DNA from: Haliangium sp963772315
GTDB taxonomy: Bacteria; Myxococcota_A; Polyangia; Haliangiales; Haliangiaceae
Assembly: GCA_963772315.1 (NCBI GenBank)
Contig: CAVYWJ010000004.1
Location: forward strand, 2,294,001 to 2,358,000
Direction of reading: 5' to 3'
Length of the DNA: 64,000 nucleotides
Shown: positions 31,895-47,417 of the stretch, piece after piece
Numbering within the stretch: the stretch's first letter is position 1
How the letters are laid out: each line of letters begins with the position of its first letter
The notes under the pieces: model-generated
The model's input: the letters and a program-made list of their open reading frames with translations, nothing else
Databases searched by the model: none
What the model was told of the DNA's origin: nothing
Translations under genes and position numbers: made by a program

Positions 31895-32285
31895 CCGCCA
31901 TGGTGGTCCGCCCTCGGCACGCTGGTGGTCCGCCCTCGGCAGGCTGCTGGTCCGCAATCATCTGGCCGTGATGTCGCATCGTCGGCTGGTGGTCCGGCAT
32001 CACCACGCTGGTGGTCCGCCATCACCACGCTGGTGGTCCGCCATCATCAGGTCATGATGTCGCATCGTCGGCTGCTGGTCCGCCAGCACGAGCTGGTGGT
32101 CCAGCATCATCGGCTCATGGTCTGCCGACATGGGCCGGTGGTCCAGCATCATCGGCCGGTGGTGCGCGGTCACGGGCTGGTGGTCCGCCATCACGGGGCG
32201 GTGGTCCAGCGTCATCGGCCGGTGGTGCGCGGTCATGGGCTGGCGGTCCGCCATCACGGGGCGGTGGCCTGCCATCAGCAGATCG
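31895..32285. repeat. 21-bp minisatellite, about 18 imperfect units
   Basis: Tandem units close to CTGGTGGTCCGCCATCACGGG (21 bp) run for about 390 bases upstream of the 31818 gene. Because 21 is a multiple of three, several frames stay open; the minus strand reads heptads such as MADHQPV and MLDHRPM, and the plus strand reads LVVRHHG. None has a supported start or domain, so I treat it as non-coding. The neighbouring 31819-31894 and 32286-32407 hold no gene that I can support. Confidence 0.85.
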
Positions 32286-32407
32286 TCCAGCCATCCGGGT
32301 GTCTGTCACTCACGACGCCAGAATCCGTTGCCCGATATCATCATGCGGTTGACGCCGGTCACCCGGCTGCTTAGACTCCATATGTCTGTTCAGTGAGGTA
32401 AAACACC

Positions 32408-32917
32408 GTGTCGACAGTCACAGGAAAGCCCTATTCCGGTCCTTACACCTTCAGTCTCGAGAATGTCAGGGAGGATCTCATCGATTTGCACCCTGGCGCC
32501 CTGAGGGGGCTCCTCACCGAGCAGGTGGGGTTCCCGGGGGCGCTGCAGGAGCTGGCCCGGAGCGTGCCGGCGCGCGGCGAGGAGGCTGGCGTCTCGCCGA
32601 GGGTGCACGCGCGCATCGTGGAGAGCACGGCCAAGATCGGGACGCTGGCCGTGCACGAGCGCGAGCTGGCGAAGGCGCTCGAGGTCGTTCGCGAGACGCG
32701 CAAGAAGCTCGAGCACGACCGAGAGCACGACATCGGCCTGATCGTGGACGTCGTGGTCTCGACGGCGCAGCGGACCGGCGACAAGGCCCTGCTCGCGGCG
32801 TTCGAGCAGACGATCCAGTACAAGCGCCAGATCGCCGCCAAGGGGGTGCAGACCCGGCGGAAGAACGCGGCGGCAGAAGACGCGGTGGAAGCGCCGCCGG
32901 ACGGTGAGAACGCCTGA
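32408..32917 (+). CDS. Hypothetical helical protein
   Basis: 169 residues from a GTG start (MSTVTGKPYSGPYTFSLENVREDLIDLHPGAL...). The family is not recognised. It is predicted mostly helical: a hydrophobic loop around LLTEQVGFPGALQELA, then charged helices (ELAKALEVVRETRKKLEHDREHD) and a second helix with VDVVVSTAQRTGDKALLAAFEQTI. There is no signal or membrane helix. The end is acidic. It precedes selA by 29 bases, but selA has its own -10-like TACGTT, so the link may be only positional. Confidence 0.75.
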   Translation: MSTVTGKPYSGPYTFSLENVREDLIDLHPGALRGLLTEQVGFPGALQELARSVPARGEEAGVSPRVHARIVESTAKIGTLAVHERELAKALEVVRETRKKLEHDREHDIGLIVDVVVSTAQRTGDKALLAAFEQTIQYKRQIAAKGVQTRRKNAAAEDAVEAPPDGENA

Positions 32918-32946
32918 GCCGCGGCGGGGGCGTGCTACGTTGAGCC

Positions 32947-34542
<1,596 letters not shown>

Positions 34543-34549
34543 AATTCGG

Positions 34550-34555
34550 TATAGT
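34550..34555 (+). promoter_or_regulatory. -10 element of a likely leaderless transcript (34563 gene)
   Basis: TATAGT lies seven bases before the GTG at 34563, with no ribosome site between. A start site the usual distance downstream would fall on or next to the initiation codon. Confidence 0.5.
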
Positions 34556-34562
34556 GCGAGAT

Positions 34563-36101
34563 GTGACCGAGGAGACGAATCAGGTTAGGCCGCGCATTGT
34601 GTCAGTTGCCAGCGGCAAAGGCGGTGCTGGCAAGAGCTTGCTCGCGGCCAACATCGGCATCTTCCTGGCGACGCTGAACAAGCGGGTCATCCTGGTGGAC
34701 GGCGCGCTGGGTAGCCCCAATCTCCATGTTTTCACGGGCATGTGGCGGCCCCTGCACACCCTGACCGACGCCCTCGAGGGCGTGCCCTTGAGCCAGCTGG
34801 TCGAGCCCACGCCGGTGCCGGGCCTGCACATCGTCGCCGGGGCCCACGATCCGATCTGGGCATCCAACCTCAAGCCCTCGCAGGGGCGCCAGCTCATCGA
34901 CGAGATCCGCAAGCTGCCCGCGGACTTCGTCGTGCTCGACCTCAACGCCGGCACGGCCAGCCAGACCCTCGACTGGTTTCTCGAGGCCGACATCGGCGTG
35001 CTCGTCACCGCCACCGAGCCCACCTCGGTGCAGCTCTGCTATCGCTTCATGCGCAGCGCGTTCCTGCGCAAGCTGCACCACGCCGGCCTGTCGCGCTCGG
35101 TCCAGCGGCTGACCGCCCGGCTGCCCCGGCCCGAGGGCGGCATCTTCTCGCCGCTCGATCTCTACGAGGAGATCCGCCACGCCGAGCCCGAGCTGGCCGA
35201 GGCCCTGGCGGTCCAGGTGCAGCAGTTCCGGCCCCACCTGGTGGTCAACTCCGCGCGTTCCAAGTCGGACATGGAGCTCGGCCGGGCCGTGGCCTCGGCC
35301 GCGCGGCGCCGGCTCGGCCTGCCCGTGGTCTACCTCGGCCACCTCGAGTACGACGAAGCCGTGTGGGCCGCGGTGCAGCGCTCGCGCCCGCTGCTGGTCG
35401 AGCATCCCGAGTCGCGCATCTCCAAGTGCATCGAGAAGGTCACGCGCCGGCTCCTGGCCGGGCGCGACGCCGCGGGCGAGCCCGAGACCGTGGGCGTGAC
35501 CCCGACCCTTTACGCTCTCCTCGACATCGAGCCCACGGCCAGCTTCGAGGACATCCGCCGCGCCAACCGTCGCATCCGCGAGCTCTACAGCCGCGAGTCC
35601 GTGGTGATCAGCGGCCTGTACACCGATCAGCAGCTCGACGTCGTGCACCGCTCCTTCGACGAGGCCTACAGCGTGCTGATGGACGCGGCCCGGCGCAAGG
35701 CGTACGACCAGGCGCTCTTTCCCGAGGGCGTGCCCTCGCACGTGATCGAGCCGCACACCAACCCGGTCAAGGTGCAGGTACCCCCGTCCGAGCGTCCGCC
35801 CATGCCCGAGATCGGCGAGGACACCGCGTTCACGGGCACGCTGCTGCGCCAGGTGCGCGAGGCCCGCGGCATCGACCTGCGCGAGATCGCAGAGCGCACC
35901 AAGATCGGGATGGCGTATTTGCAAGCGATCGAGGACGAGAACTTCGCCAAGCTGCCGGCGGTGGTGTACGTCCGCGGTTTCCTGGTGGAGTACGCCAAGA
36001 TCCTCGGCCTGGAGCGAAGCCGCGTCATCGAGAGCTATCTCAGCCGCTACCGGGCCACCCGTCGTCCAGGAGAGGGCGTGAGCGGCGGTCGAGCATCTTG
36101 A
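34563..36101 (+). CDS. MinD/ParA-like ATPase fused to J-like and HTH domains
   Basis: 512 residues from a GTG start. Residues 1 to about 300 are a MinD/FlhG-like ATPase: deviant Walker A GKGGAGKS at 17-24, LVDGALGSPNLHVFTG as switch I, and VVLDLNAG as Walker B. Residues about 312-385 are DnaJ-like (LYALLDIEPTASFEDIRRANRRIRELYS, ending AYSVLMDAARRKAYDQALF), but lack the HPD motif. Residues about 424-492 are a RodZ-type helix-turn-helix (LRQVREARGIDLREIAERTKI, then YVRGFLVEYAKILGL). It likely positions a complex at the membrane or pole; its cargo is unknown. FlhG or RodZ function cannot be assigned from sequence. Start chosen by a -10 box seven bases upstream. Confidence 0.85.
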   Translation: MTEETNQVRPRIVSVASGKGGAGKSLLAANIGIFLATLNKRVILVDGALGSPNLHVFTGMWRPLHTLTDALEGVPLSQLVEPTPVPGLHIVAGAHDPIWASNLKPSQGRQLIDEIRKLPADFVVLDLNAGTASQTLDWFLEADIGVLVTATEPTSVQLCYRFMRSAFLRKLHHAGLSRSVQRLTARLPRPEGGIFSPLDLYEEIRHAEPELAEALAVQVQQFRPHLVVNSARSKSDMELGRAVASAARRRLGLPVVYLGHLEYDEAVWAAVQRSRPLLVEHPESRISKCIEKVTRRLLAGRDAAGEPETVGVTPTLYALLDIEPTASFEDIRRANRRIRELYSRESVVISGLYTDQQLDVVHRSFDEAYSVLMDAARRKAYDQALFPEGVPSHVIEPHTNPVKVQVPPSERPPMPEIGEDTAFTGTLLRQVREARGIDLREIAERTKIGMAYLQAIEDENFAKLPAVVYVRGFLVEYAKILGLERSRVIESYLSRYRATRRPGEGVSGGRAS

Positions 36102-36121
36102 CCCATCGTTCTGCCGGCCGC

Positions 36122-36127
36122 TAGGAT
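36122..36127 (+). promoter_or_regulatory. -10 element of a likely leaderless transcript (36135 gene)
   Basis: TAGGAT ends seven bases before the ATG at 36135 with no Shine-Dalgarno between, the same layout as at 34550 and 39853. Confidence 0.4.
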
Positions 36128-36134
36128 CCACCTC

Positions 36135-37381
<1,247 letters not shown>

Positions 37382-37436
37382 CGGGCCGGCGTGGTCCGAT
37401 CGGCCCTGAATCCAGCATCATGCAAGGAGATGTTCA

Positions 37437-38892
37437 ATGAGATCATGGCAAGTATGTTTCATCGCGTGCAGCACGATCAGTCTGCTCGCAGGCTGTGGCG
37501 ACGATGATCCCGGCCCGCCGGATGCGAGCGGGCGCGACGCGGGCGCGCCGGACGCGGGCGCGCCGGATGCGGGGCCGCTGCAGCGGACCATCCCGGCCGC
37601 TGACAAGCTCGACATCCTGTTCGTGGTGGACGAGACCAGCGGCATGGCCGAGGCCCAGCGGCGACTGGCCGCGGACCTGCCGGCGCTGTTCGATCGCCTG
37701 CGGGGGCAGGCGGGCCTGCCCGATCTGCACGTCGGCGTCGTCTCGACCAGCCTGGTGGGCCACCCGAACATCCCGGGTTGCCGTCCGGGGGATAGTGACG
37801 ACGGCGCGCTGCAGTTCGCGTTCGCGCCGGCGGAGCCCGCCTGCGCGGACGGCACCCTCGCCATCGATGGCAGCTTCCTCCGCGACGCCCCGGCCGCGGC
37901 CGGCGCGCGCGAGACCAACTACACCGGCGAGCTCACGCAGGTGCTGTCGTGCATGATCCCGCTCGGCGAGGACGGATGCGGCTTCGAGCAGCCGCTCGCG
38001 GCCATGCGCCGGGCCTTCGAGAACCCGGTCAACGGCGGCTTCCTGCGCACCGACGCCGCGCTGGCCGTGGTGTTCCTGGCTGGCGAGGACGATTGCTCGG
38101 CGATGGACACCGACGTGTTCGACCCCGCGATCGTGGGGCTTGATTCGCTCTTGGGCCCGCTGTCCTCGTTCCGCTGCTTCGAGTTCGGCGTGGAGTGCAC
38201 GCCCGACGATGCCCGGGCGCTCGGCGAGAAGTACGAGTGCGCGCCTCGCCAGGACTCGGAGTACATGTTCGCTGTCGACGAGCTCGTCTCCGCTCTTGCC
38301 GGCATCAAGCCCGATCCGCAGCAGATCGTGGTGGCCGGCATCCTGGGGCTGGATCCCGCCGCGCCCGATGCCCCGCCGGTGGTGGTGAAGCGGGAGCCCG
38401 ATGTCGGCGCGAGCTTCTTCGCGCTGGAGCCGGCCTGTCAGCTCACCGATGGCGCCGGCGCGGTCGTGGCCGACGCCGATCCGGCCGTGCGTCTGCGGGC
38501 GTTCCTCGACGCGTTTCCCGGCCGCAACGCCCTGGCCACCATCTGCGGCCAGGAGCTTCTCCGGCGCGCTCGACGGCGTGGGGGCGCTGTTCTCGCGCGC
38601 GGTCGACCAGCGCTGGTGCCTGAGCCAGGACGTGGATCGCGCGCCTGGCACGCCCGGCATCCAGCACGCATGCCAGGTGCGCGAGCTGCGCTACCAGGAC
38701 GGCAGCGTCGTCTCCGAGACGCCGCTGGCCGCGTGCTCGTCGGACACGCCGGCTGCCGGCGAGCTTCCCTGCTGGCAGCTCGCCGCCCCGAGCGCCCGTT
38801 GCCAGGGCGACGCTCCCGTGGAGCTGGTGATCCGGCGCGACCAGGCCCCGGCCGACGGCTCCCTGATCGAGATCCGCTGCGATCCCGCGTGA
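37437..38892 (+). CDS. Lipoprotein with VWA-like domain (one-base frameshift)
   Basis: About 485 residues when corrected. The start has an excellent AAGGAG site; lipobox in LLAGCG. A Gly/Ala/Pro/Asp neck (DAGAPDAG) follows. The core DILFVVDETSGMAEAQRRL resembles the metal-binding strand of von Willebrand A domains, but with DETSG instead of DxSxS. Several Cys pairs suggest a disulfide-rich exported protein. The frame breaks near 38558 after NALATICGQ; skipping one base gives SFSGALDGVGALFSRAV and the stop at 38892. Its role is unknown, as for the many lipoproteins with this architecture in myxobacteria. Skipping one base is simpler than a long truncation with a nonsense tail. Confidence 0.8.
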
Positions 38893-38955
38893 GGCCCGCT
38901 GCGCCAGCCGGCGAGCGCGCCGCGCGACACACGCTCATCGCCAGGCAGGTCGGGA

Positions 38956-38961
38956 TATACT
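38956..38961 (+). promoter_or_regulatory. -10 element upstream of the 39004 gene
   Basis: TATACT lies 43 bases before the ATG at 39004, in the 110-base gap after the lipoprotein. AGGACTCAGC follows near the start as a weak ribosome site. Confidence 0.4.
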
Positions 38962-39003
38962 CGCGGCACGGCGCCTCGCCGTCTCGGGAAAGGACTCAGC
39001 CTC

Positions 39004-39780
39004 ATGACCATGGATGGACGCGTCGCCCTGGTGGCCGGTGGTGCCGGCACGGTCGGCTCCGGTATCGTGCACGCATTCCTGCACGCGGGTGCCACCGTCA
39101 TCGTGCCCTCGCGCGAGCGGGCGCGCATCGACGCCCTGCGCAGCGAGCTCGAAGCCTCGGGTGAGCTGATGGGAGCGCCTGGCGGCCCGCTGAGCGAACG
39201 CCTGATCGGCATCGAGGCCGACATCGCCACGCCCGCGGGCGCGGACGAGGTGCGCAAGGTCGTGGAGCGCGACGTCATCGGGCGCGGCGGCCAGCTCGAT
39301 CACCTGATCACCTCGCTGGGCGGCGCCTCGCAGGGCAAGCCGCTGCGCGAGCTCGATCTCGACGCCTTCCACGCCGCCCTGCACGAGTACTGCGGCAGCC
39401 ACTTCGTGGCCATGCGTGCGCTCCTGCCGCTGATGGAGGATCGCGCCGGCGCGAGCTACACCATGATCAGCGGCGTGGCCGGCGAGCAGCTCTTCGACCT
39501 CACCTGGGGCCCGGTGAGCGTCGGCGCCGCCAGCCTGTTCGGCCTGAGCATGGTCACGCGCGCCGAGTACGCGGAGAAGGCCGTGCGCGTCAACGAGCTG
39601 CGCGTGGGCATGCGCGTCCTGCGCAAGCACCCGGCCCAGAGCTCGCCCTTCGAGGTCTCGCACCGCGACGTCGGCAAGCTCGTGGTCGGCATGGCCCAGA
39701 GTCACGTGCGCAGCGAGGTGATCCGCGTCGGCGATCAGACCGAGCTACGCGCCTCCTGCGGCCGCTTCGGCGTGCTCTGA
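39004..39780 (+). CDS. SDR-family protein without the catalytic Tyr-Lys pair
   Basis: 258 residues with the Rossmann fold of short-chain dehydrogenases. The nucleotide loop is AGGAGTVGSG instead of TGxxxGxG, and the LITSLGGAS and MISGVAGE segments match the fourth and fifth strands. At the position of YxxxK the sequence is WGPVSVGAASLFG, so both catalytic residues are absent. It may bind NAD(P) as a sensor or structural protein, or use a different mechanism. It has its own -10-like box and is not obviously in an operon. Confidence 0.84.
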   Translation: MTMDGRVALVAGGAGTVGSGIVHAFLHAGATVIVPSRERARIDALRSELEASGELMGAPGGPLSERLIGIEADIATPAGADEVRKVVERDVIGRGGQLDHLITSLGGASQGKPLRELDLDAFHAALHEYCGSHFVAMRALLPLMEDRAGASYTMISGVAGEQLFDLTWGPVSVGAASLFGLSMVTRAEYAEKAVRVNELRVGMRVLRKHPAQSSPFEVSHRDVGKLVVGMAQSHVRSEVIRVGDQTELRASCGRFGVL

Positions 39781-39852
39781 ACGCGCCGCGCGCATGATCG
39801 CGGCCGGCTGCGCGGCCGGCGCCGCATGGTTGTGAAGCACTACATTCGCGCA

Positions 39853-39858
39853 TAGGCT
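39853..39858 (+). promoter_or_regulatory. -10 element of a likely leaderless transcript (39865 gene)
   Basis: TAGGCT ends six bases before the ATG at 39865, with no ribosome site between them. Confidence 0.35.
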
Positions 39859-39864
39859 TGGCAC

Positions 39865-41451
39865 ATGCGCTTCTTCAACACCGCCGGCCCCTGCGTGGAA
39901 GCATGGCACTACATGCTGCCCGCGGCCGAGCGTCTGCCCGAGGCGCCCCTGCTGGTCGAGCGCGGCATGTACTTCGTGGTCCACGCGCCGCGCCAGACCG
40001 GCAAGACCACCACATTGATGGCCCTGGCCCGGCAGCTCACCGCGGCCGGCAAGTTCGCGGCCCTGCACTTCAGCTGCGAGGCTGGCGAGGTGGCCGGGGA
40101 TGATTACGTCGCCGGACAGCACGCCGTGCTGCGGGCCATCCGGGTGGCCGCGGCAGAGGAATTGCCGGGCGAGCTGCAGCCGCCCAGGACGTGGCCTGCA
40201 GAGGACGATGCGCACCTCCTCGGGGATGGCATGAGCGCCTGGGCCGAGATCTGCCCGCGGCCGCTGGTGCTGTTCTTCGACGAGATCGACGCTTTGCGCG
40301 GCAAGAGCCTGATCAGCGTGCTGCGCCAGCTGCGCGATCGCTACCCGCGGCGTCCCAAGCACGCGCCCTGGTCCGTGGTCCTGTGCGGCCTGCGCGACGT
40401 GCGCGATTACAAGGCCGCGAGCGGCGGCGATCCCGTGCGCCTGGGCACGTCCAGCCCGTTCAACATCAAGGTCAAGTCCATGCGCCTCGGCAACTTCGAT
40501 GAGCGCGAGGTGGCGGCGCTCTACGCGCAACACACGGCCGAGACCGGACAGCCCTTCACCGGGGAGGCCGTTGCACGCGCCGTCGCATTCACCGCGGGGC
40601 AGCCGTGGCTGGTCAACGCCCTGGCTCACGAGATCGTCGACGAGATGCGGATTCCACCGCCCGAGCCGATCACGGCCGATCACGTCGAGCAGGCCAAGGA
40701 GCGCCTGATCCTGGCGCGCGCCACGCATCTCGACTCGCTGGTGGCTCGCCTGAGTGAGGATCGCGTGCGCCGTATCATCGAGCCGCTGCTTGCCGGGGGA
40801 TCACCCTCTGGCGGAGCAACCTACAATGACGACGCGGCCTACGTGCACGACCTGGGTTTGATCGCCCTCGGATCACCGATTCACATCGCCAATCCCATCT
40901 ATCGCGAGGTGATCGTGCGCGTACTGGCGACCGTGGTCGAGCACAACATCGTGTTGCCGCCCCGGCACTTCCTCGCCCCCGACGGCCGGCTGGATCTACC
41001 GGCCATCCTGCGCGGCTTTGCCGCCTTCTGGCGCGAGCACGGTGAGGTGCTCACCGGCGCGCTGATCTATCACGAGGTCGCGCCGCAGCTCGTGCTCATG
41101 GCGTATCTGCAGAGCGTGGTCAACGGCACGGGCTTCATCGACCGCGAGTACGGCGTCGGCCGCGGCCGCATCGATCTGCAGCTCCGCTGGCCCTACCAGG
41201 ACGCGCAGGGCCAGCGCCAGTGGCAGCGCGAGGCCCTGGAGATCAAGGTCTGGCGCGACAGGAAGCCCGATCCGCTCGACGAGGGGCTGCGCCAGCTCGA
41301 CGAGTACCTGGCCCAGCTCGCCCTCGACCACGGCGTGCTCGTGATCTTCGATCGCCGCCATGCGCGCAGCGAGGACGCGCTGCCGGCACCGATCTCGTTC
41401 GAGCAGACTCGCACCGCGAGCGGCCGCGACGTCACCCTGCTGCGGGCCTGA
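39865..41451 (+). CDS. AAA-like ATPase with C-terminal PD-(D/E)XK-like domain
   Basis: 528 residues of the AAA-like 'ATP-binding protein' family. The P-loop is APRQTGKTTTL (residues 41-51), the Walker B is PLVLFFDEID near 132, and a winged-helix-like region follows to about 350. The C-terminal domain has RIDLQLRWP near 434 and ALEIKVWR near 456, giving D-x(n)-E-x-K of the restriction-nuclease fold. Members are often linked to mobile or defence settings, but the substrate is unknown. It has a -10-like TAGGCT directly before the ATG and stands alone. Confidence 0.84.
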   Translation: MRFFNTAGPCVEAWHYMLPAAERLPEAPLLVERGMYFVVHAPRQTGKTTTLMALARQLTAAGKFAALHFSCEAGEVAGDDYVAGQHAVLRAIRVAAAEELPGELQPPRTWPAEDDAHLLGDGMSAWAEICPRPLVLFFDEIDALRGKSLISVLRQLRDRYPRRPKHAPWSVVLCGLRDVRDYKAASGGDPVRLGTSSPFNIKVKSMRLGNFDEREVAALYAQHTAETGQPFTGEAVARAVAFTAGQPWLVNALAHEIVDEMRIPPPEPITADHVEQAKERLILARATHLDSLVARLSEDRVRRIIEPLLAGGSPSGGATYNDDAAYVHDLGLIALGSPIHIANPIYREVIVRVLATVVEHNIVLPPRHFLAPDGRLDLPAILRGFAAFWREHGEVLTGALIYHEVAPQLVLMAYLQSVVNGTGFIDREYGVGRGRIDLQLRWPYQDAQGQRQWQREALEIKVWRDRKPDPLDEGLRQLDEYLAQLALDHGVLVIFDRRHARSEDALPAPISFEQTRTASGRDVTLLRA

Positions 41452-41482
41452 CGGGCCTGACGCCGCGCGGGCGGTTACCGTA

Positions 41483-42301
41483 TCAGAGCGCCGCCGCGAG
41501 CGCCCTGGCCAGCTCGGGCAGCGCCAGGCCGACGCGCGCGTCCACGCGCACCTGGGCCAGCGCATCCCCGCGTGTGGACCCGAGGTTGACGATGCCCACG
41601 GGCATGCCGCGCTCGCCCGCGCGACGCACGAAGCGATAGCCCGAGAACACGGTCAGCGACGAGCCCGCCACCAGCAGCACCTCGGCCTCGTCGAAGAGCG
41701 CCCACGCCGCCTGGGTCACGGTCGCGGGCACGTTGCCGCCGAAGAACACCACCTCCGGCTTGAGCACGCCGCTGCAACCCAGGCACGCGGCCACGGCAAA
41801 GCCGGCCACGTCTTCCAGCTCGGCGTCGCCATCGGGCGCGTGCTCCACCGGCGTAGACCCTGGCCCGAACCGGGGATTGAGCACGGTCAGCCGCGCCTGC
41901 AAGCTGTCGCGATCCTCCATCTCGCCGCAGCCGAGGCAGCGCACCTCGGCCAGCGCCCCGTGGAGCTCGACGACGCGCTGGCTGCCGGCCGCGTGGTGCA
42001 AGCGATCGACGTTCTGCGTGATGATGCCCGCCAGCGCCCCCGCGCGCTCCAGCGCGGCCAGGGCCAGGTGCGCGGCGTTGGGTCGGGCCTCGGCCATGCG
42101 TGGCCAGCCCAGGAAGCTCCGCGCCCAGTAGCGCCGGCGCGTGGCCGCGCTGTCGAGGAACGCGTGGTGCTGGATCGGGTTGCGCGCCCGCCGGGCGGTC
42201 TCGGGCCCGCGGTAATCGGGGATCCCCGACTCGGTGCTGCAGCCCGCCCCGGTCAGCGCGACCACGCGGCGCCCCGCGAGCAAGCCCACCAGATCCGCCA
42301 T
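41483..42301 (-). CDS. cobB: NAD-dependent protein deacylase, Sir2 family
   Basis: 272-residue sirtuin that removes acyl groups from lysines using NAD+. The signature GAGCSTESGIPDYRGP, the active-site His in VVELHGALAEVRC, and NVDRLHHAAGS are visible. The zinc site is CLGCGEMEDR...CLGCSG. A later segment, FFGGNVPATV, completes the NAD pocket. I prefer ATG 42301 over 42328 because a TATGCT -10-like box lies at 42334-42339, giving a normal leader for 42301. It is transcribed opposite its neighbours. Confidence 0.93.
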   Translation of the reverse strand: MADLVGLLAGRRVVALTGAGCSTESGIPDYRGPETARRARNPIQHHAFLDSAATRRRYWARSFLGWPRMAEARPNAAHLALAALERAGALAGIITQNVDRLHHAAGSQRVVELHGALAEVRCLGCGEMEDRDSLQARLTVLNPRFGPGSTPVEHAPDGDAELEDVAGFAVAACLGCSGVLKPEVVFFGGNVPATVTQAAWALFDEAEVLLVAGSSLTVFSGYRFVRRAGERGMPVGIVNLGSTRGDALAQVRVDARVGLALPELARALAAAL

Positions 42302-42416
42302 CGCCTGTGACGTCGGCCTCTCGTGCACGTCTCAGCATAGCGCGCCTGCATCCGCCCGTCACAGCGATCGCAGCGGCCACGGCCCGCCCGACTCGCGCGC
42401 GGCCCCGACCGGGGCA

Positions 42417-42422
42417 TATAAT
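42417..42422 (+). promoter_or_regulatory. -10 element of the iron alcohol dehydrogenase gene
   Basis: Perfect TATAAT, 24 bases before the ATG at 42447. It is notable in this GC-rich stretch and fits a short leader of about 18 bases. Confidence 0.5.
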
Positions 42423-42446
42423 GCGCCGGCGATCGAGCGTGAACCC

Positions 42447-43623
<1,177 letters not shown>

Positions 43624-43635
43624 GCGCAGCGCGCG

Positions 43636-43658
43636 CATGACGCACCTGCGGCGTCATG
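43636..43658 (+). terminator. Hairpin after the alcohol dehydrogenase gene
   Basis: CATGACGC (43636-43643) and GCGTCATG (43651-43658) form a perfect eight-base stem with a seven-base loop, 12 bases after the stop at 43623. No T-run follows, so termination is an inference. Confidence 0.4.
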
Positions 43659-43697
43659 TCAGCCCGGCGTGGTAGGCCTTGACCGTTCGGAGGCAAC

Positions 43698-44636
<939 letters not shown>

Positions 44637-44642
44637 GTCGCC

Positions 44643-46547
<1,905 letters not shown>

Positions 46548-46615
46548 CGCCTCGCCTCGCAGCAAGGCGGGGGATTGTTGCTTGCCAGCGAACGGACGCT
46601 TTCCGCGTGAACGCC

Positions 46616-46631
46616 CGGGAGGAACCTCCCG
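46616..46631. promoter_or_regulatory. Palindrome upstream of the 46678 gene
   Basis: CGGGAGG and CCTCCCG are separated by AA, a perfect seven-base inverted repeat, about 45 bases before the ATG at 46678. A nearby TATCCT (46665-46670) ends seven bases before that ATG. It could be an operator overlapping the promoter, or a RNA hairpin if transcription comes from recN. Confidence 0.35.
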
Positions 46632-46677
46632 AGAGTGCTGTTCGCTCGTGGTTCGCCAGGGTGATATCCTGGCCTCG

Positions 46678-47316
46678 ATGCCAACTGACCGGCTTGCAAC
46701 CCTCCAGGACCGTTTGAAGCCCCTGCTCGTCCGGGTCGAGGGCCAGTACCCGCGGCCGTGGATGCTCAGCTCGTCCGACCCAGACGCCGCCCAGGTTTTC
46801 ATCGTGGGTCACCACTGGGCCAAGCGGTACCCTGCCGACCGCATACGTCTCGATGACTATCTCGCTTCGCATTGGAACCCTAGCCTATGCCGGAAGCTGT
46901 ACGATGACGTGACCGACGGAGAAGCGTCACAGACGCGGAGAGAACAGGATACGTTGGCGGAGGGACTCCGATTCGCTGGTGTCCTGGAGACCAATGTCAT
47001 CTGTTTCTCGCCTCCGAATGATGGCAAATTGAGCTCCCAAGGCATCGCGCACGGCATCGAAATCTTCAACACAGTGCTGGGCGTCATCCGACCGCGCGTC
47101 TTGATCATGTACGGGCAGAACACGATCGATGCGGCAAAATCTATCGGGCTTGGGAAGTTGAGGATTCCCGATCGCAGTACGCCTGACCCTAACGAACCCA
47201 CGATGACCATGGGCATCGAGCTTCAGCGGGCCAACCTGCGGCGGCGCTATCCCGATGAGAGTGACGCCGAGATCCAGGCGCGCCTGCAGCGCTGGCTCGA
47301 TCGTGTCGATGATTGA
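46678..47316 (+). CDS. Hypothetical protein, weak resemblance to uracil-DNA-glycosylase fold
   Basis: 212 residues. The opening AAQVFIVGHHWAKRYPADRI and NPSLCRKLYDDV resemble the start of uracil-DNA glycosylase superfamily proteins (GxNPxxxYP-like loop), and PRVLIMYGQNTIDAAKSI resembles a later strand. I could not find a convincing second motif, so this stays tentative. The codon usage is clearly less GC-rich than neighbours (more A/T at third positions), suggesting recent transfer. Its ATG follows TATCCT by seven bases and would be leaderless. Confidence 0.6.
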   Translation: MPTDRLATLQDRLKPLLVRVEGQYPRPWMLSSSDPDAAQVFIVGHHWAKRYPADRIRLDDYLASHWNPSLCRKLYDDVTDGEASQTRREQDTLAEGLRFAGVLETNVICFSPPNDGKLSSQGIAHGIEIFNTVLGVIRPRVLIMYGQNTIDAAKSIGLGKLRIPDRSTPDPNEPTMTMGIELQRANLRRRYPDESDAEIQARLQRWLDRVDD

Positions 47317-47417
47317 GGGTGCCCGCGGGCTGGCCGGGGTGTGCCGTGTTCTGCAGCAGCAGGGCCGAGACAGCACGCTGGTGGACGGCGCGCGGCTACC
47401 ACCGCGGCCGTGACCTG

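Noticed and set aside
31925..32374. Open frame of VVRHHG heptads on the plus strand
   Set aside because: It exists because a 21-bp repeat keeps frames open; no ribosome site, signal or domain, and the other strand is equally open.
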